This document shows positions 35,159-48,400 of a stretch of 64,000 nucleotides of DNA, piece after piece. The DNA is from Heterodera schachtii. Its lineage: Eukaryota > Nematoda > Chromadorea > Rhabditida > Heteroderidae. The notes under the pieces were generated by a model. That model was not told where the DNA came from and searched no databases. It saw only the letters and a list, made by a program, of their open reading frames with translations. A program made the position numbers and the translations under genes. The first letter of the stretch is position 1, and each line of letters begins with the position of its first letter. The stretch spans positions 898,398 to 962,397 of the forward strand of contig SIJG01000052.1 in NCBI GenBank assembly GCA_023374025.1, read 5' to 3'.

Positions 35159-36226
35159 CAAATCCGCTCAATTAACCATTCTTATTTTGCTAAACTCATT
35201 AACATTCATTATATGTATTATTTGAATCATTACAAGGCTCGGTCTGTTCAAGACTTAAAATTTTATGAGTTTAAACAGAATTAGTAGCCTCTCTTGGTGT
35301 TTTGGGTCCAAGTCTAAGTCCAAATAGAAATTGTACACGTTTAACTCTACGTTTAAACAGCTGTAAGAATTGACTAAATAATAAGATTACTGTGATATCA
35401 TTTGGACTTCATTAATTATTTAATTTATTATGTTTGTTTTGGCGTTCTGTTTATTCAAATTGACCTTAAATGATTTGTTTTAATTTTAATTAGTTCTTAT
35501 GATTGTGAAGTAAAAGTTAATTGTGTGATTGATTATTTTTCTTCTGTGCCTAAAATGCGCCGGTTTTCAAGTTTGTTTGAAATTGTTCGTTTTGGTTATT
35601 TTGTTGTCTTTTAATTTTGTTTTGCATAAAGCTTAATTTTATTGTTTTGATTTAATTGAGACAGGGCAAGTACATTTGACTGCTCGACAAAAATACAAAT
35701 TGTTCGAATCGCTTTGCCTTTGCTTGCCAATTTGGAAAATAAAGTCAAAGCCTAATTGACCCAATTGTTTTAACTTGGCGCTCCTGGGTGGATTCATGTC
35801 CGTGTGTTAGGTGTTGATCTTATTCTAACACTCTCTCCACTCTTACGTGCTGGCGGCCGACAGCATATAAAAGAGCCCGGGGACCGGTCTTCTCAGAGGC
35901 CGGGGATGTGATGCGGCTCAATTCCCTCATGCTGGGAATGAGTCTCTCTCTTCCTTATCTATGGAATTGAGAGGAGTGTAGAATGTGTCCGTGTAAATCC
36001 GCTCAATTAACCATTCTTATTTTGCTAAACTCATTAACATTCATTATATGTATTATTTGAATCATTACAAGGCTCGGTCTGTTCAAGACTTAAAATTTTA
36101 TGAGTTTAAACAGAATTAGTAGCCTCTCTTGGTGTTTTGGGTCCAAGTCTAAGTCCAGACAGAAATTGTACATGTTTAACTCTACGTTTAAACAGCTGTA
36201 AGAATTGACTAAATAATAAGATTACC
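35159..36226 (+). mobile_element. Possible deleted LTR retroelement (231-bp direct repeats)
   Basis: Bases 35159-35389 and 35996-36226 are about 98% identical direct repeats (CGCTCAATTAACCATTC ... AATAATAAGATTAC). Between them lie an AATAAA (about 35737), a short U5-like end and then TTGGCGCTCCTGGGTGGATT, which has the TTGGCGC start also seen at the primer binding site of the Gypsy element here. A TATA-like CATATAAAAG sits at 35866. One reading is a left LTR of about 610 bp, a 225-bp internal remnant, and a 3' LTR cut short. No coding capacity, no target duplication and no TG...CA ends were found, so this is tentative. Confidence 0.4.
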
Positions 36227-37511
36227 CGGTTTCCATACATAAATTTTTTAATTTTCAAGAAAATATAAATTTTTAAGCACAGGATTGTTGTTAATTTACT
36301 AAATTTTAATGATTTATATAATATTTTACATATTTATTTTGCTTTGTTTTTTGAAAATCCATCACTCTGGTGCCCAACTTAATGTCGCCTTTCAAACGAG
36401 TAGAACTGCATAAATTATTATTTATTTTTAAACGAATTCATGGTTTAAAAAAGCAACTAAACTCATGATAAATTAAATTACAATTTTTAAAATTTTATTT
36501 TTTAATAATAGAGCTCATTGAAGAAAAAATTCTGAATTATTTTTAATTATTATAAATATATAAATGAAGACACCTGTCAAGAGATGAGTTCAATGGTTCA
36601 CGAAAGAGCACGATTTTTTTAATAAAATTTATTTTATTTAATTGAAATAGAATTAGCATTTGAAAAACTAATTTCAAATTAAATTAAACAAAAACAAATT
36701 TAAATTTAAATTTAAAAATTAATTTAAAAAAAATAGTAAATGGTTATTTTTTCGCATCTACTTATTACATAAATAGAATAAAAATTATATTACATTTAAC
36801 TAAACATTATAAAAAATTACAAGCTAAATTTTTTTTATAAATGATGAAAAAAACATTAATTGTATTTAAAAATAAAAAATAAGTTATTCGGAATTAAAGT
36901 GGATAAATTTCAAAAAGAAAATTACATTTAGAAAAATTTAAAGAAATAGTCAAAAGAGGATTAAAATTTATTAAGGAGCATTTCTTAATTATTGTCTTTA
37001 CCATTGAATAATTTAATGTAAAAATATAAAATTAGAGAACCAAATTTTAAATTAAGCCAAGAAATATAGCGTAAAATCTTAAAAAATTCTGAATATTACT
37101 CGACATTTAACCCATGATAAGGTTTTTAAAAGATAAATATTTATATATCAATTGAATAAAAAAAAGATTTAGGTGCATTTGTATAATAGAGACTATTAAA
37201 AGCGTAAAAAGTCTAAAATTTAACAAAATTCTACAATACTTTCATCGTAATAATAGAGAAATTTCACATCAGTGTTCATATTTTTAAATAAATTCATCTA
37301 AAATTCCTTTTTGAATTTAAAACATTAATAGAATAAATTATATATTCCATGCTTGAAATTCACTGCAATATATTGTAGACTTGAAAAGAACAAAAAAATA
37401 AAAAAATTTTTAGAATATATAGAAAATTTTAAATAAGCAAAGAAAATGGAGCAAAAGTCATAAAAAGTAATGTCTTTAAAATATCAATATTTATAGTTGA
37501 ATAAAAACATT
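36227..37511. repeat. Ancient duplicate block A (pairs with ~45355-46960)
   Basis: From about 36440 this A/T-rich block aligns in order with 45355-46960. Shared anchors: GACACCTGTCAAGA (36570/45658), TTAAGCCAAGAAATATAG (37053/46052), AGGTGCATTTGTATAATAGA (37171/46164), GAAATTCACTGCAATA (37356/46799) and AAAATGGAGCAAAAGTCATA (37444/46885). Many indels separate the two, so the duplication is old. No gene. Confidence 0.7.
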
Positions 37512-40500
37512 GAGTTTCCGGAGAATTGCTGTAAAATAAAGATTATTGCTCAAAAAAAAATATAAAATTTAGAAAGATTTCTAAAAAAAATTTCATCTTA
37601 AAATATTACTGACAATAATTTAATTTGCTAATTATGAGATTAATACCGTAGTTCTAATGAAAATTTAGGTGAACACTTTGTGTGGAGGAAAATCGCACAA
37701 ACCCCAACAATTAAATGAAAATTTATACAAAATGAAATAATAAAAAAATAAGACACAAACAAAGACAAAAAAAAATTATTTAAACATAAACAAAAATTAT
37801 TAAAACAATTTCAAATCAATGAATCACAACCACGAATGAATTAAATCAAAAATTGCTAATTAAAAGTTTACGTTATACTATTTTTTTTAATATTTATTAT
37901 TTTTTAAATACTCTTATTTATTGAAGTATTATTAAATAAAAATCTGTAAGTGAATTCTGATTTATTCGGTATTTTTTAAATTTTTTAAATATAATTTAAT
38001 TTAGAAATTTGTTACGAGGAATAACATAATACTTTAAATGTATTTTATAATATTTTTTTATCATTTACAAGAATCAATTTAAATTATTCTCATTTTTATA
38101 AATTAATTTATTTAATATCAAAACTACCTTGATTCAAGAATAAAGAATTGAAAATAAAATTGTTTTTGATTTTTTTTTATTTATATTTTTGATTTATTTA
38201 TTTATTTATAAAATATTAACTTAAAATTAATTGATAAAAAAGACAATTTTTAGTTTAGGTATCTTTTCTGAAATAATTCTTTATTTTTTTTTAATTTAGT
38301 TTTTTTTTTTATTAAAATTTCTATTCACCGATCCGTCAATTATTAATACTCAAGTATTGTCCCTTAATTTGCTTAATTCTTACATTTTAAAAGTGTTAAT
38401 TTTTAAAAAATAAAAATATATTCTGGCTTTATTTCTAATATTTATTCGTTAAAAAGTAGTTAAGGGCTTTATAGAAGATATATTTTATTTTTTGAATTAA
38501 ATATTTTCGAAAAAATTTTTGTTGGATTTGAATTACTGCTTTTTAGATGTTGATTATGTGGTGTCAGTTGAAGCTAAAAAAATCTCAAATTGTACGAACC
38601 TAAAAAAGTATCAATATTCGTAATCGCTGACTTCCATAGCCCTTATCACGGCACAATATTATCCCCCCCCCCCTCACCCCTACATACACTTATAATAATG
38701 ATCTTTCTATACCAAATCCTCTCTCACCATTCGACCATTCCTTGGTTTGAGTTTACGGAGAATTGCTGTAAAATAAAGATTATTGCTCAAAAAAAAATAT
38801 AAAATTTAGAAAGATTTCTAAAAAAAATTTCATCTTAAAATATTACTGACAATAATTTAATTTGCTAATTATGAGATTAATACCGTAGTTCTAATGAAAA
38901 TTTAGGTGAACACTTTGTGTGGAGGAAAATCGCACAAACCCCAACAATTAAATGAAAATTTATACAAAATGAAATAATAAAAAAATAAGACACAAACAAA
39001 GACAAAAAAAAATTATTTAAACATAAACAAAAATTATTAAAACAATTTCAAATCAATGAATCACAACCACGAATGAATTAAATCAAAAATTGCTAATTAA
39101 AAGTTTACGTTATACTATTTTTTTTAATATTTATTATTTTTTAAATACTCTTATTTATTGAAGTATTATTAAATAAAAATCTGTAAGTGAATTCTGATTT
39201 ATTCGGTATTTTTTAAATTTTTTAAATATAATTTAATTTAGAAATTTGTTACGAGGAATAACATAATACTTTAAATGTATTTTATAATATTTTTTTATCA
39301 TTTACAAGAATCAATTTAAATTATTCTCATTTTTATAAATTAATTTATTTAATATCAAAACTACCTTGATTCAAGAATAAAGAATTGAAAATAAAATTGT
39401 TTTTGATTTTTTTTTATTTATATTTTTGATTTATTTATTTATTTATAAAATATTAACTTAAAATTAATTGATAAAAAAGACAATTTTTAGTTTAGGTATC
39501 TTTTCTGAAATAATTCTTTATTTTTTTTTAATTTAGTTTTTTTTTTTTATTAAAATTTCTATTCACCGATCCGTCAATTATTAATACTCAAGTATTGTCC
39601 CTTAATTTGCTTAATTCTTACATTTTAAAAGTGTTAATTTTTAAAAAATAAAAATATATTCTGGCTTTATTTCTAATATTTATTCGTTAAAAAGTAGTTA
39701 AGGGCTTTATAGAAGATATATTTTATTTTTTGAATTAAATATTTTCGAAAAAATTTTTGTTGGATTTGAATTACTGCTTTTTAGATGTTGATTATGTGGT
39801 GTCAGTTGAAGCTAAAAAAATCTCAAATTGTACGAACCTAAAAAAGTATCAATATTCGTAATCGCTGACTTCCATAGCCCTTATCACGGCACAATATTAT
39901 CCCCCCCCCCCTCACCCCTACATACACTTATAATAATGATCTTTCTATACCAAATCCTCTCTCACCATTCGACCATTCCTTGGTTTGAGTTTACGGAGAA
40001 TTGCTGTAAAATAAAGATTATTGCTCAAAAAAAAATATAAAATTTAGAAAGATTTCTAAAAAAAATTTCATCTTAAAATATTACTGACAATAATTTAATT
40101 TGCTAATTATGAGATTAATACCGTAGTTCTAATGAAAATTTAGGTGAACACTTTGTGTGGAGGAAAATCGCACAAACCCCAACAATTAAATGAAAATTTA
40201 TACAAAATGAAATAATAAAAAAATAAGACACAAACAAAGACAAAAAAAAATTATTTAAACATAAACAAAAATTATTAAAACAATTTCAAATCAATGAATC
40301 ACAACCACGAATGAATTAAATCAAAAATTGCTAATTAAAAGTTTACGTTATACTATTTTTTTTAATATTTATTATTTTTTAAATACTCTTATTTATTGAA
40401 GTATTATTAAATAAAAATCTGTAAGTGAATTCTGATTTATTCGGTATTTTTTAAATTTTTTAAATATAATTTAATTTAGAAATTTGTTACGAGGAATAAC

Positions 40501-42460
40501 ATAATACTTTAAATGTATTTTATAATATTTTTTTATCATTTACAAGAATCAATTTAAATTATTCTCATTTTTATAAATTAATTTATTTAATATCAAAACT
40601 ACCTTGATTCAAGAATAAAGAATTGAAAATAAAATTGTTTTTGATTTTTTTTTATTTATATTTTTGATTTATTTATTTATTTATAAAATATTAACTTAAA
40701 ATTAATTGATAAAAAAGACAATTTTTAGTTTAGGTATCTTTTCTGAAATAATTCTTTATTTTTTTTTAATTTAGTTTTTTTTTTTTATTAAAATTTCTAT
40801 TCACCGATCCGTCAATTATTAATACTCAAGTATTGTCCCTTAATTTGCTTAATTCTTACATTTTAAAAGTGTTAATTTTTAAAAAATAAAAATATATTCT
40901 GGCTTTATTTCTAATATTTATTCGTTAAAAAGTAGTTAAGGGCTTTATAGAAGATATATTTTATTTTTTGAATTAAATATTTTCGAAAAAATTTTTGTTG
41001 GATTTGAATTACTGCTTTTTAGATGTTGATTATGTGGTGTCAGTTGAAGCTAAAAAAATCTCAAATTGTACGAACCTAAAAAAGTATCAATATTCGTAAT
41101 CGCTGACTTCCATAGCCCTTATCACGGCACAATATTATCCCCCCCCCCCTCACCCCTACATACACTTATAATAATGATCTTTCTATACCAAATCCTCTCT
41201 CACCATTCGACCATTCCTTGGTTTGAGTTTACGGAGAATTGCTGTAAAATAAAGATTATTGCTCAAAAAAAAATATAAAATTTAGAAAGATTTCTAAAAA
41301 AAATTTCATCTTAAAATATTACTGACAATAATTTAATTTGCTAATTATGAGATTAATACCGTAGTTCTAATGAAAATTTAGGTGAACACTTTGTGTGGAG
41401 GAAAATCGCACAAACCCCAACAATTAAATGAAAATTTATACAAAATGAAATAATAAAAAAATAAGACACAAACAAAGACAAAAAAAAATTATTTAAACAT
41501 AAACAAAAATTATTAAAACAATTTCAAATCAATGAATCACAACCACGAATGAATTAAATCAAAAATTGCTAATTAAAAGTTTACGTTATACTATTTTTTT
41601 TAATATTTATTATTTTTTAAATACTCTTATTTATTGAAGTATTATTAAATAAAAATCTGTAAGTGAATTCTGATTTATTCGGTATTTTTTAAATTTTTTA
41701 AATATAATTTAATTTAGAAATTTGTTACGAGGAATAACATAATACTTTAAATGTATTTTATAATATTTTTTTATCATTTACAAGAATCAATTTAAATTAT
41801 TCTCATTTTTATAAATTAATTTATTTAATATCAAAACTACCTTGATTCAAGAATAAAGAATTGAAAATAAAATTGTTTTTGATTTTTTTTTATTTATATT
41901 TTTGATTTATTTATTTATTTATAAAATATTAACTTAAAATTAATTGATAAAAAAGACAATTTTTAGTTTAGGTATCTTTTCTGAAATAATTCTTTATTTT
42001 TTTTTAATTTAGTTTTTTTTTTTTATTAAAATTTCTATTCACCGATCCGTCAATTATTAATACTCAAGTATTGTCCCTTAATTTGCTTAATTCTTACATT
42101 TTAAAAGTGTTAATTTTTAAAAAATAAAAATATATTCTGGCTTTATTTCTAATATTTATTCGTTAAAAAGTAGTTAAGGGCTTTATAGAAGATATATTTT
42201 ATTTTTTGAATTAAATATTTTCGAAAAAATTTTTGTTGGATTTGAATTACTGCTTTTTAGATGTTGATTATGTGGTGTCAGTTGAAGCTAAAAAAATCTC
42301 AAATTGTACGAACCTAAAAAAGTATCAATATTCGTAATCGCTGACTTCCATAGCCCTTATCACGGCACAATATTATCCCCCCCCCCCTCACCCCTACATA
42401 CACTTATAATAATGATCTTTCTATACCAAATCCTCTCTCACCATTCGACCATTCCTTGGT
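37512..42460. repeat. 1238-bp tandem array, four near-identical units
   Basis: Units start at GAGTTTMCGGAGAATTGCTG: 37512 (1237 bp), 38749, 39987 and 41225 (1238 bp each; the last stops two bases short at 42460). Differences seen are one base at the first unit's start (CCGG for ACGG) and one T in a homopolymer. Each unit holds an A/T-rich body and one GC-richer island with an 11-C run (for example 38664-38674). The 70-codon frame in each unit begins at a non-ATG codon and is not supported as a gene. Such uniformity means very recent amplification, active homogenisation, or an assembly artefact. Confidence 0.95.
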
Positions 42461-45400
42461 CCTATCACGCACCTATCAAATTTTTTTGATCAGTCCCCCC
42501 AGCCCCCGCTAACACTGCCAGATATGCTTATCATCCTCTTGTGCGGCCAAATTTACACTTTTTCGTGACGACAAGGCAAATTTAAATTAAAAAAGAACAT
42601 AATTATTCTTAATAAATTTGCCGAAAGATTATGCAAACTTATTTTACGAAAAGTGTAAATGGAATGCTTTTGATGGATGTAAAGAAATAAATATAAATCA
42701 AAAAAAAGTATTAAAAGCAACAAGAGTTAAATAAATATAAAATAAAAAATACAGAGAGAAAATGAAAAAAAATTAATATGAATCATTATGGCCCAGAAAA
42801 ATTCAATGTATTTCAATAAAGTATCATTTAAAAAAATGATTAAAATTATTGCACCTAAGTGCCAAAGTTTAGTTATGAATCAAAAACAAAAAATCTTTTT
42901 TTTTTTACAATTTTTACGAATTTAGACCATTTCGTTGTCCCACATTTGGAATTGTTTTATTTTAAATTTTCATTTTTTCAAATAGAAAACAAATGATAAT
43001 TTCTTATAAATTTGAAGAAAAATAAAATCCAGAAAATAAGACCATTATTAAAAAACAAAATAAAAATATAAGGGAATCAACATTAATTTGCATCCATAAC
43101 CAATTTGAGAAGCATGGAAATATTTCATAATTTAAAAATTTTCTTCCAAATAATTAAATTAAATTTATCATTTGATCAATGATAAGTTGATAAGTATGTT
43201 TAAATTTAAACAAGAATTTAGCATTTCGGCAAAATCGAATGGAGTCAACTAAACTCATGGAAAATTCGCATCATATACCATAGCAAAACCTATGAAACAC
43301 TACCAAATTTAAAATAAAATTAAAAAATATATATATATGAAAAATTATTTTTTGTATTTAAGAAAAAATAATCTAAAAAAATTATTTACAATTATAGGAT
43401 GAAATTATTTTTCTTTCATATATTTTGTATTAAAAGTTTTGATTTAAATATAATATAACTCAATCATATAAAAACGCAACTTTTTATTTTAAAAAATAAA
43501 TACTGATTTGTTCAAATAGGTTGTTAAACGAAACCTTGAAAAAAATAAATTCATAGAAGCTCAATCTTTTTTTTATAGAAATTCATTAAAAATCACAAAA
43601 AATAATAATCAAAACGAAATACACACGCACGAGGCGAACGGTAGTTGGAGATGAGGATATATTATAAGCAAAAAATTAATACTCAAATGGAAATAAAAAA
43701 ATAAATTTTGACTCAAAAAATTTTTTTGTTTAAAAATGAAAGAGTTACAAATTTTTGAGTTGCGTGTATAAAATATATTTATTATAGCTAAAAAAATGTT
43801 TCTCCTTCTTTTGTTTTATTAAATTAATAAAAATCTGATATTATTATTTTTAACGTATTATTATAAACAGGGATACGGTTTTTAGGTGCAAAAAAACAGA
43901 CAAAATATTTAATTTTTTTGGTTCTAAAAACGCCAAAATAGGTGGTGCTAAGAATAAGAAAATAGATGCCAAAAAATTTATAATTTAGTGGTGTAAAATC
44001 GAAATTTTCTTCAAAAAGCAAAAAATTATGCAAAATCAGTATTGAAATATATAATTTTAAAAGCAAAATTCTTGTCAAGAAAAATAAATAACTAAATTTA
44101 TGAGATGATTTTTTGAGAAATGTTAAATTTTTGCAAAAGTTTTTCATTTCTTAGAGATCCCTCCGGGGTGATAATTAAGAAAATACGGATATGTCTTTCG
44201 ATAACTCAAGAATAAATGTTGAAATTTGATATAGAAATTATTAAATAAGACAATAAGTGAGAAAATTAATTAATTTAAAATTTACTATCCAATAAAATCG
44301 GCAAAATATCAAACTGAATTTTAAATGATTTAATACAAAAAAGTTAATTAGAAAAAGGAAATTATTTCAAATTATCTAATAAAAACAGAATCACTATTCA
44401 CCTAAATAAAATTAATTAAAAATTTCGTTATTAAACAATTTAAATAACAAATTTTATGAGACAATTGAGAAAGAAAAAATAAACATATAAATAAAAATTA
44501 GCCATTCTAAAAAATGATTATTTTTTATTATTCATTTAATTAAACAATAATTTAATTGTATTTTCAAATGGCATCGTATTGTTTTAAATTTTGATTTTGT
44601 TTGTAAATTTAATTAGCTTGAAATGTTGTGTGTCTTGTATTCTTTTTTTTTCAAAAAATAAGAACATAAAAATGTCTTTATGTTAAATTTGTAAATATGG
44701 CCAAATTTCAGAATTTTTCCCTAACTGACAATTCGGCATTGCCGGAAAATATTACTAAGAAAAATTAAATTATAAAACTAATTTGATAAAAATTCGGCTT
44801 TTTTTTAATAAGGAAAATTAATAAATTATTTGTTGAATTGACTAAATTAAAAATAAATACGCACTTGCAATTACTTAATTAAATTAAAGAAGATTATGAA
44901 GTTGTGCAGTTATTAGTTCCATCCATAAGCAATCTGAGAAGCAAATAAAGTTTAATAATTTAAATATTATTTCTTCCCAAGAAGTTTAATTAAAACTCAA
45001 ACTCAATTGGTAAGCTGATAAAAATATTTAAATTAAAACAAGAATTTATTATATAAAAATATCAATTATATATTGAATATATTTAATTTCAAAACTAGTT
45101 CGCTTTTATGCAAATTGTTTCTAAAAACTATTACAAACAATAATTTATAAATCCATTTAAATATCATTAAGCCGTTGTTTAAAAATTTGATTTTTTTAAA
45201 GAGACTTTTGATAATTTTAGAATTTGTTTATATTCAATTTATTTTCATATTTCCTATTTAAATCATGGCTATATAATAGAGCAATTTATACGAAAACCAA
45301 GAAATTTTTAAATTTCAGTATTACAAAAAAAAATTTACTAGGTCTTTCAACCGGGAGAGAACTTATGACTAATTAAATTACAATTTCTTAAAATTTTTAT

Positions 45401-48400
45401 TTTTTAATAACAATAATAGCGCTCATTGAATTTGAAAAAGAATTAGATTCATTTATTCCGAAATCATTTATAAAATTTTATTATAAAAAATAAAAAATCA
45501 TTTAATTTAAAAAAAATCCACCATTATTCAACCAGTTGAGCCACCTCTCGACCAGTATAATGCATAAAAAAAATAACTGTAAATTAACAAAGTGTCAAGA
45601 AATAAATCAAATCTTAATTAATTATTTTATAATTATTATAAATATATAAATGAAAAGACACCTGTCAAGAAATGAGTTCAGGGTTCACGAAAGAGCCCGA
45701 TATTTAAAAAAAAAATTTATTTTATTGACTTGAAAAATTTTAAAAAATCATAATATTATATTAGTTTTCAATGACAATAAATTTTCGACACAAAACAAAT
45801 TAAATAAATAAAAATTTAAGGAAATTGAAATAATGAAAACATAGTAAATACAATTATAACCTAAAGATTTATTAAATGAACAAAAAGTATTTAAGGAAAA
45901 GCCGAGATGGAAAATTAGAAAAGTGTTCATAAAAATTGCGAAGTCGAACTAAAAGCTAAAAATGAAAAATTTCTGCATTTCAATGTAAGAAATTGTTGGA
46001 TTATAAAAACAAAAAACATACAATTAAAAAAATGAAGACAATTTTTAAATTAAGCCAAGAAATATAGAATAAAATCTTTAAAAAATTATGAATATTACTA
46101 GACAATTAACATGATAAGTTTTTAAAAAGATAAATATTTATATTAGTTGAAGAAAAAAATAGTTAGGTGCATTTGTATAATAGACTATTAACCCGTGAAA
46201 AGTCTAAAATTCAAACAAAATTCTAGAATACTTTTATCGTAATAATAGAGAAATTTCACACCAATGTTCATATTTCGAAATAAATTCATCTAAAAAATTG
46301 CTTATTTGATTCAAAACTTAATAGAATAAATCAATAACAATTGAACAAAAAATAAAGGTAATAAAATGCTGGCGTTTAAGCTAATTAATGTAAAACTTAC
46401 ATAATTACTTAATAAATTGCCGAAAGGTTATGTGAACTTATTTTATGAACAGGGTTTTTAATGAAATGTAAAAAATAAATATAAATTAGGAAAAGAATGA
46501 AAATGAATAATTTATGTTGGTTTTGTCGGCTTCTGTCCATTATGTCATGAATTATTTCTAAAAAATAATATTACAAAGATAAAAAAATTCATATAAATAA
46601 ACAATTAAATTATTATTTTATTAATAATACGTATAGTTAAAAATATTGCAAGTTACAAAATATAAAAAACAATTTTTTAATTTTAACGGGTTTAAGCAAG
46701 AAAAATAATAAAATAAATAAACATTTAAACAAAGAAACAAAATTTTTAAATAATCAATGCAATTCAAAATTCAAAAAAATTTAAAGAATTTCTTGCTTGA
46801 AATTCACTGCAATACATTGTTGGACTAAAAACAAACAAATATTAAAATTTTAGAATAGAAAGAAAATTTTAAATAAGTAAAGAAAAATGGAGCAAAAGTC
46901 ATAAAAGTAAAATTTGTCAATTAATATAAGTTTAAAAATATAAATATTTATAATTAGAGCTTCTTTGTTTAGGCACAAAAAATCGCGAAATAGGCATTAA
47001 ATAGACAAAAAATCCTCGAATAGGCACAAAAATAGGCAAAAAAAATTTTTTATTAATGCTTTTAGGTATTAAAACACGTAAAAATTTAAATATTTCAAAG
47101 GTATTTTTCCAGATAAGAATAATGTTTTTTAAATAACGAATCCACTTTAGTTTCATAAATTCTGAGGACAAGAATTTTAACATTTTTGCCTCATTCTATT
47201 TTAAGACCAAAAGACATTATTAATTTACTCAGATAAAAACAGTACTTTTCAAGAAGATTTTAATAATTTCCCTCCAAAATTTAAAATAATAAAAAAAAAA
47301 CCCAACCCATAAATTGTTTATTTAAATAAAAATTATTTTTTACTATATATAAACTAAAAAAACAAAAAATTTGTTGTATTGTACCCATAAGAAATAAATT
47401 TATGTAATTCTTTATTTTGAATAAAATTCTTTTAAATTCCAATTTTAATATAATATAAAATGATTCATTCATTAATGACGGCGTTGTGGCGAAAAGTGCC
47501 GAACAACGAAAAAAAAAAAGATTTTGAAACGATATGGATTTAAAATAAATTATAATCTTAAAGTATTATGAAAAATACTCATAATTATAAAGACAATAAC
47601 CATAATAGCATACATAAAAACAATTGTTAAATTAGATCTTTTCATTTAGAGATTATACACATATTATAATCCATTTAAATAGATAACCAAAATCATTTTT
47701 TAAAAATTAATCAAAGCTTTTCGGCACTGCCGGCACTCCACTCATTTATCCAAATTTTTAAAAATATTCAGCAGGAAAAATACAAATAATATAAAAAAAT
47801 AAAATAATAAAGTAATGAGCAATTATTTTTGTTTAAATAAAAATAATTAACTGTTTGGTAACATAATTATTTTTTAATATTGATTTATATAAATTTTAAT
47901 TAGTTTTAAATAAAAATGCAAAAAAAATGTAATTTTTTCAATAAATATGCCGAAATGAAGGAATTTTCACCGCCTGTGGCATGAATTTTTTTTCTTCAAA
48001 TAATATTACAGAAAACAAACAATTCAAAAAATAAAATAAAATAATTTTATGACTAATAATTATTTTAAATAACAAAGTCAAAAGAATTTAATAAGAGAAA
48101 AAAAACAATTGCTTTTAGTGAATAAACCATGACAAAAACAAATAAATAAATAATTTGAACAAAAATTAGAAAATAATATTATAACGTAAAATTTATTAAC
48201 TAAAAAATCTTACAAATACAGAAAAATGGCAATTTCAAAAAATTTTTAATAAAAGTTGAAGATTTGTTTTTATTAATGAATTAAAAGAAATTAATTTGAA
48301 ACATGAAATAAAATTTTAAAAATATATTATTTTTCACTTGTATTAAACATTTGCGTAGCTCCTTTTTAAAAACCTTTTTTATTTCTTCTGGTCATGAACT

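Noticed and set aside
38590..42489. Four copies of a 70-codon (61 in the last) frame in the 1238-bp units
   Set aside because: It starts at a non-ATG codon, includes the poly-C run, and repeats only because the DNA repeats; no motif, and the frame end differs in the last unit.
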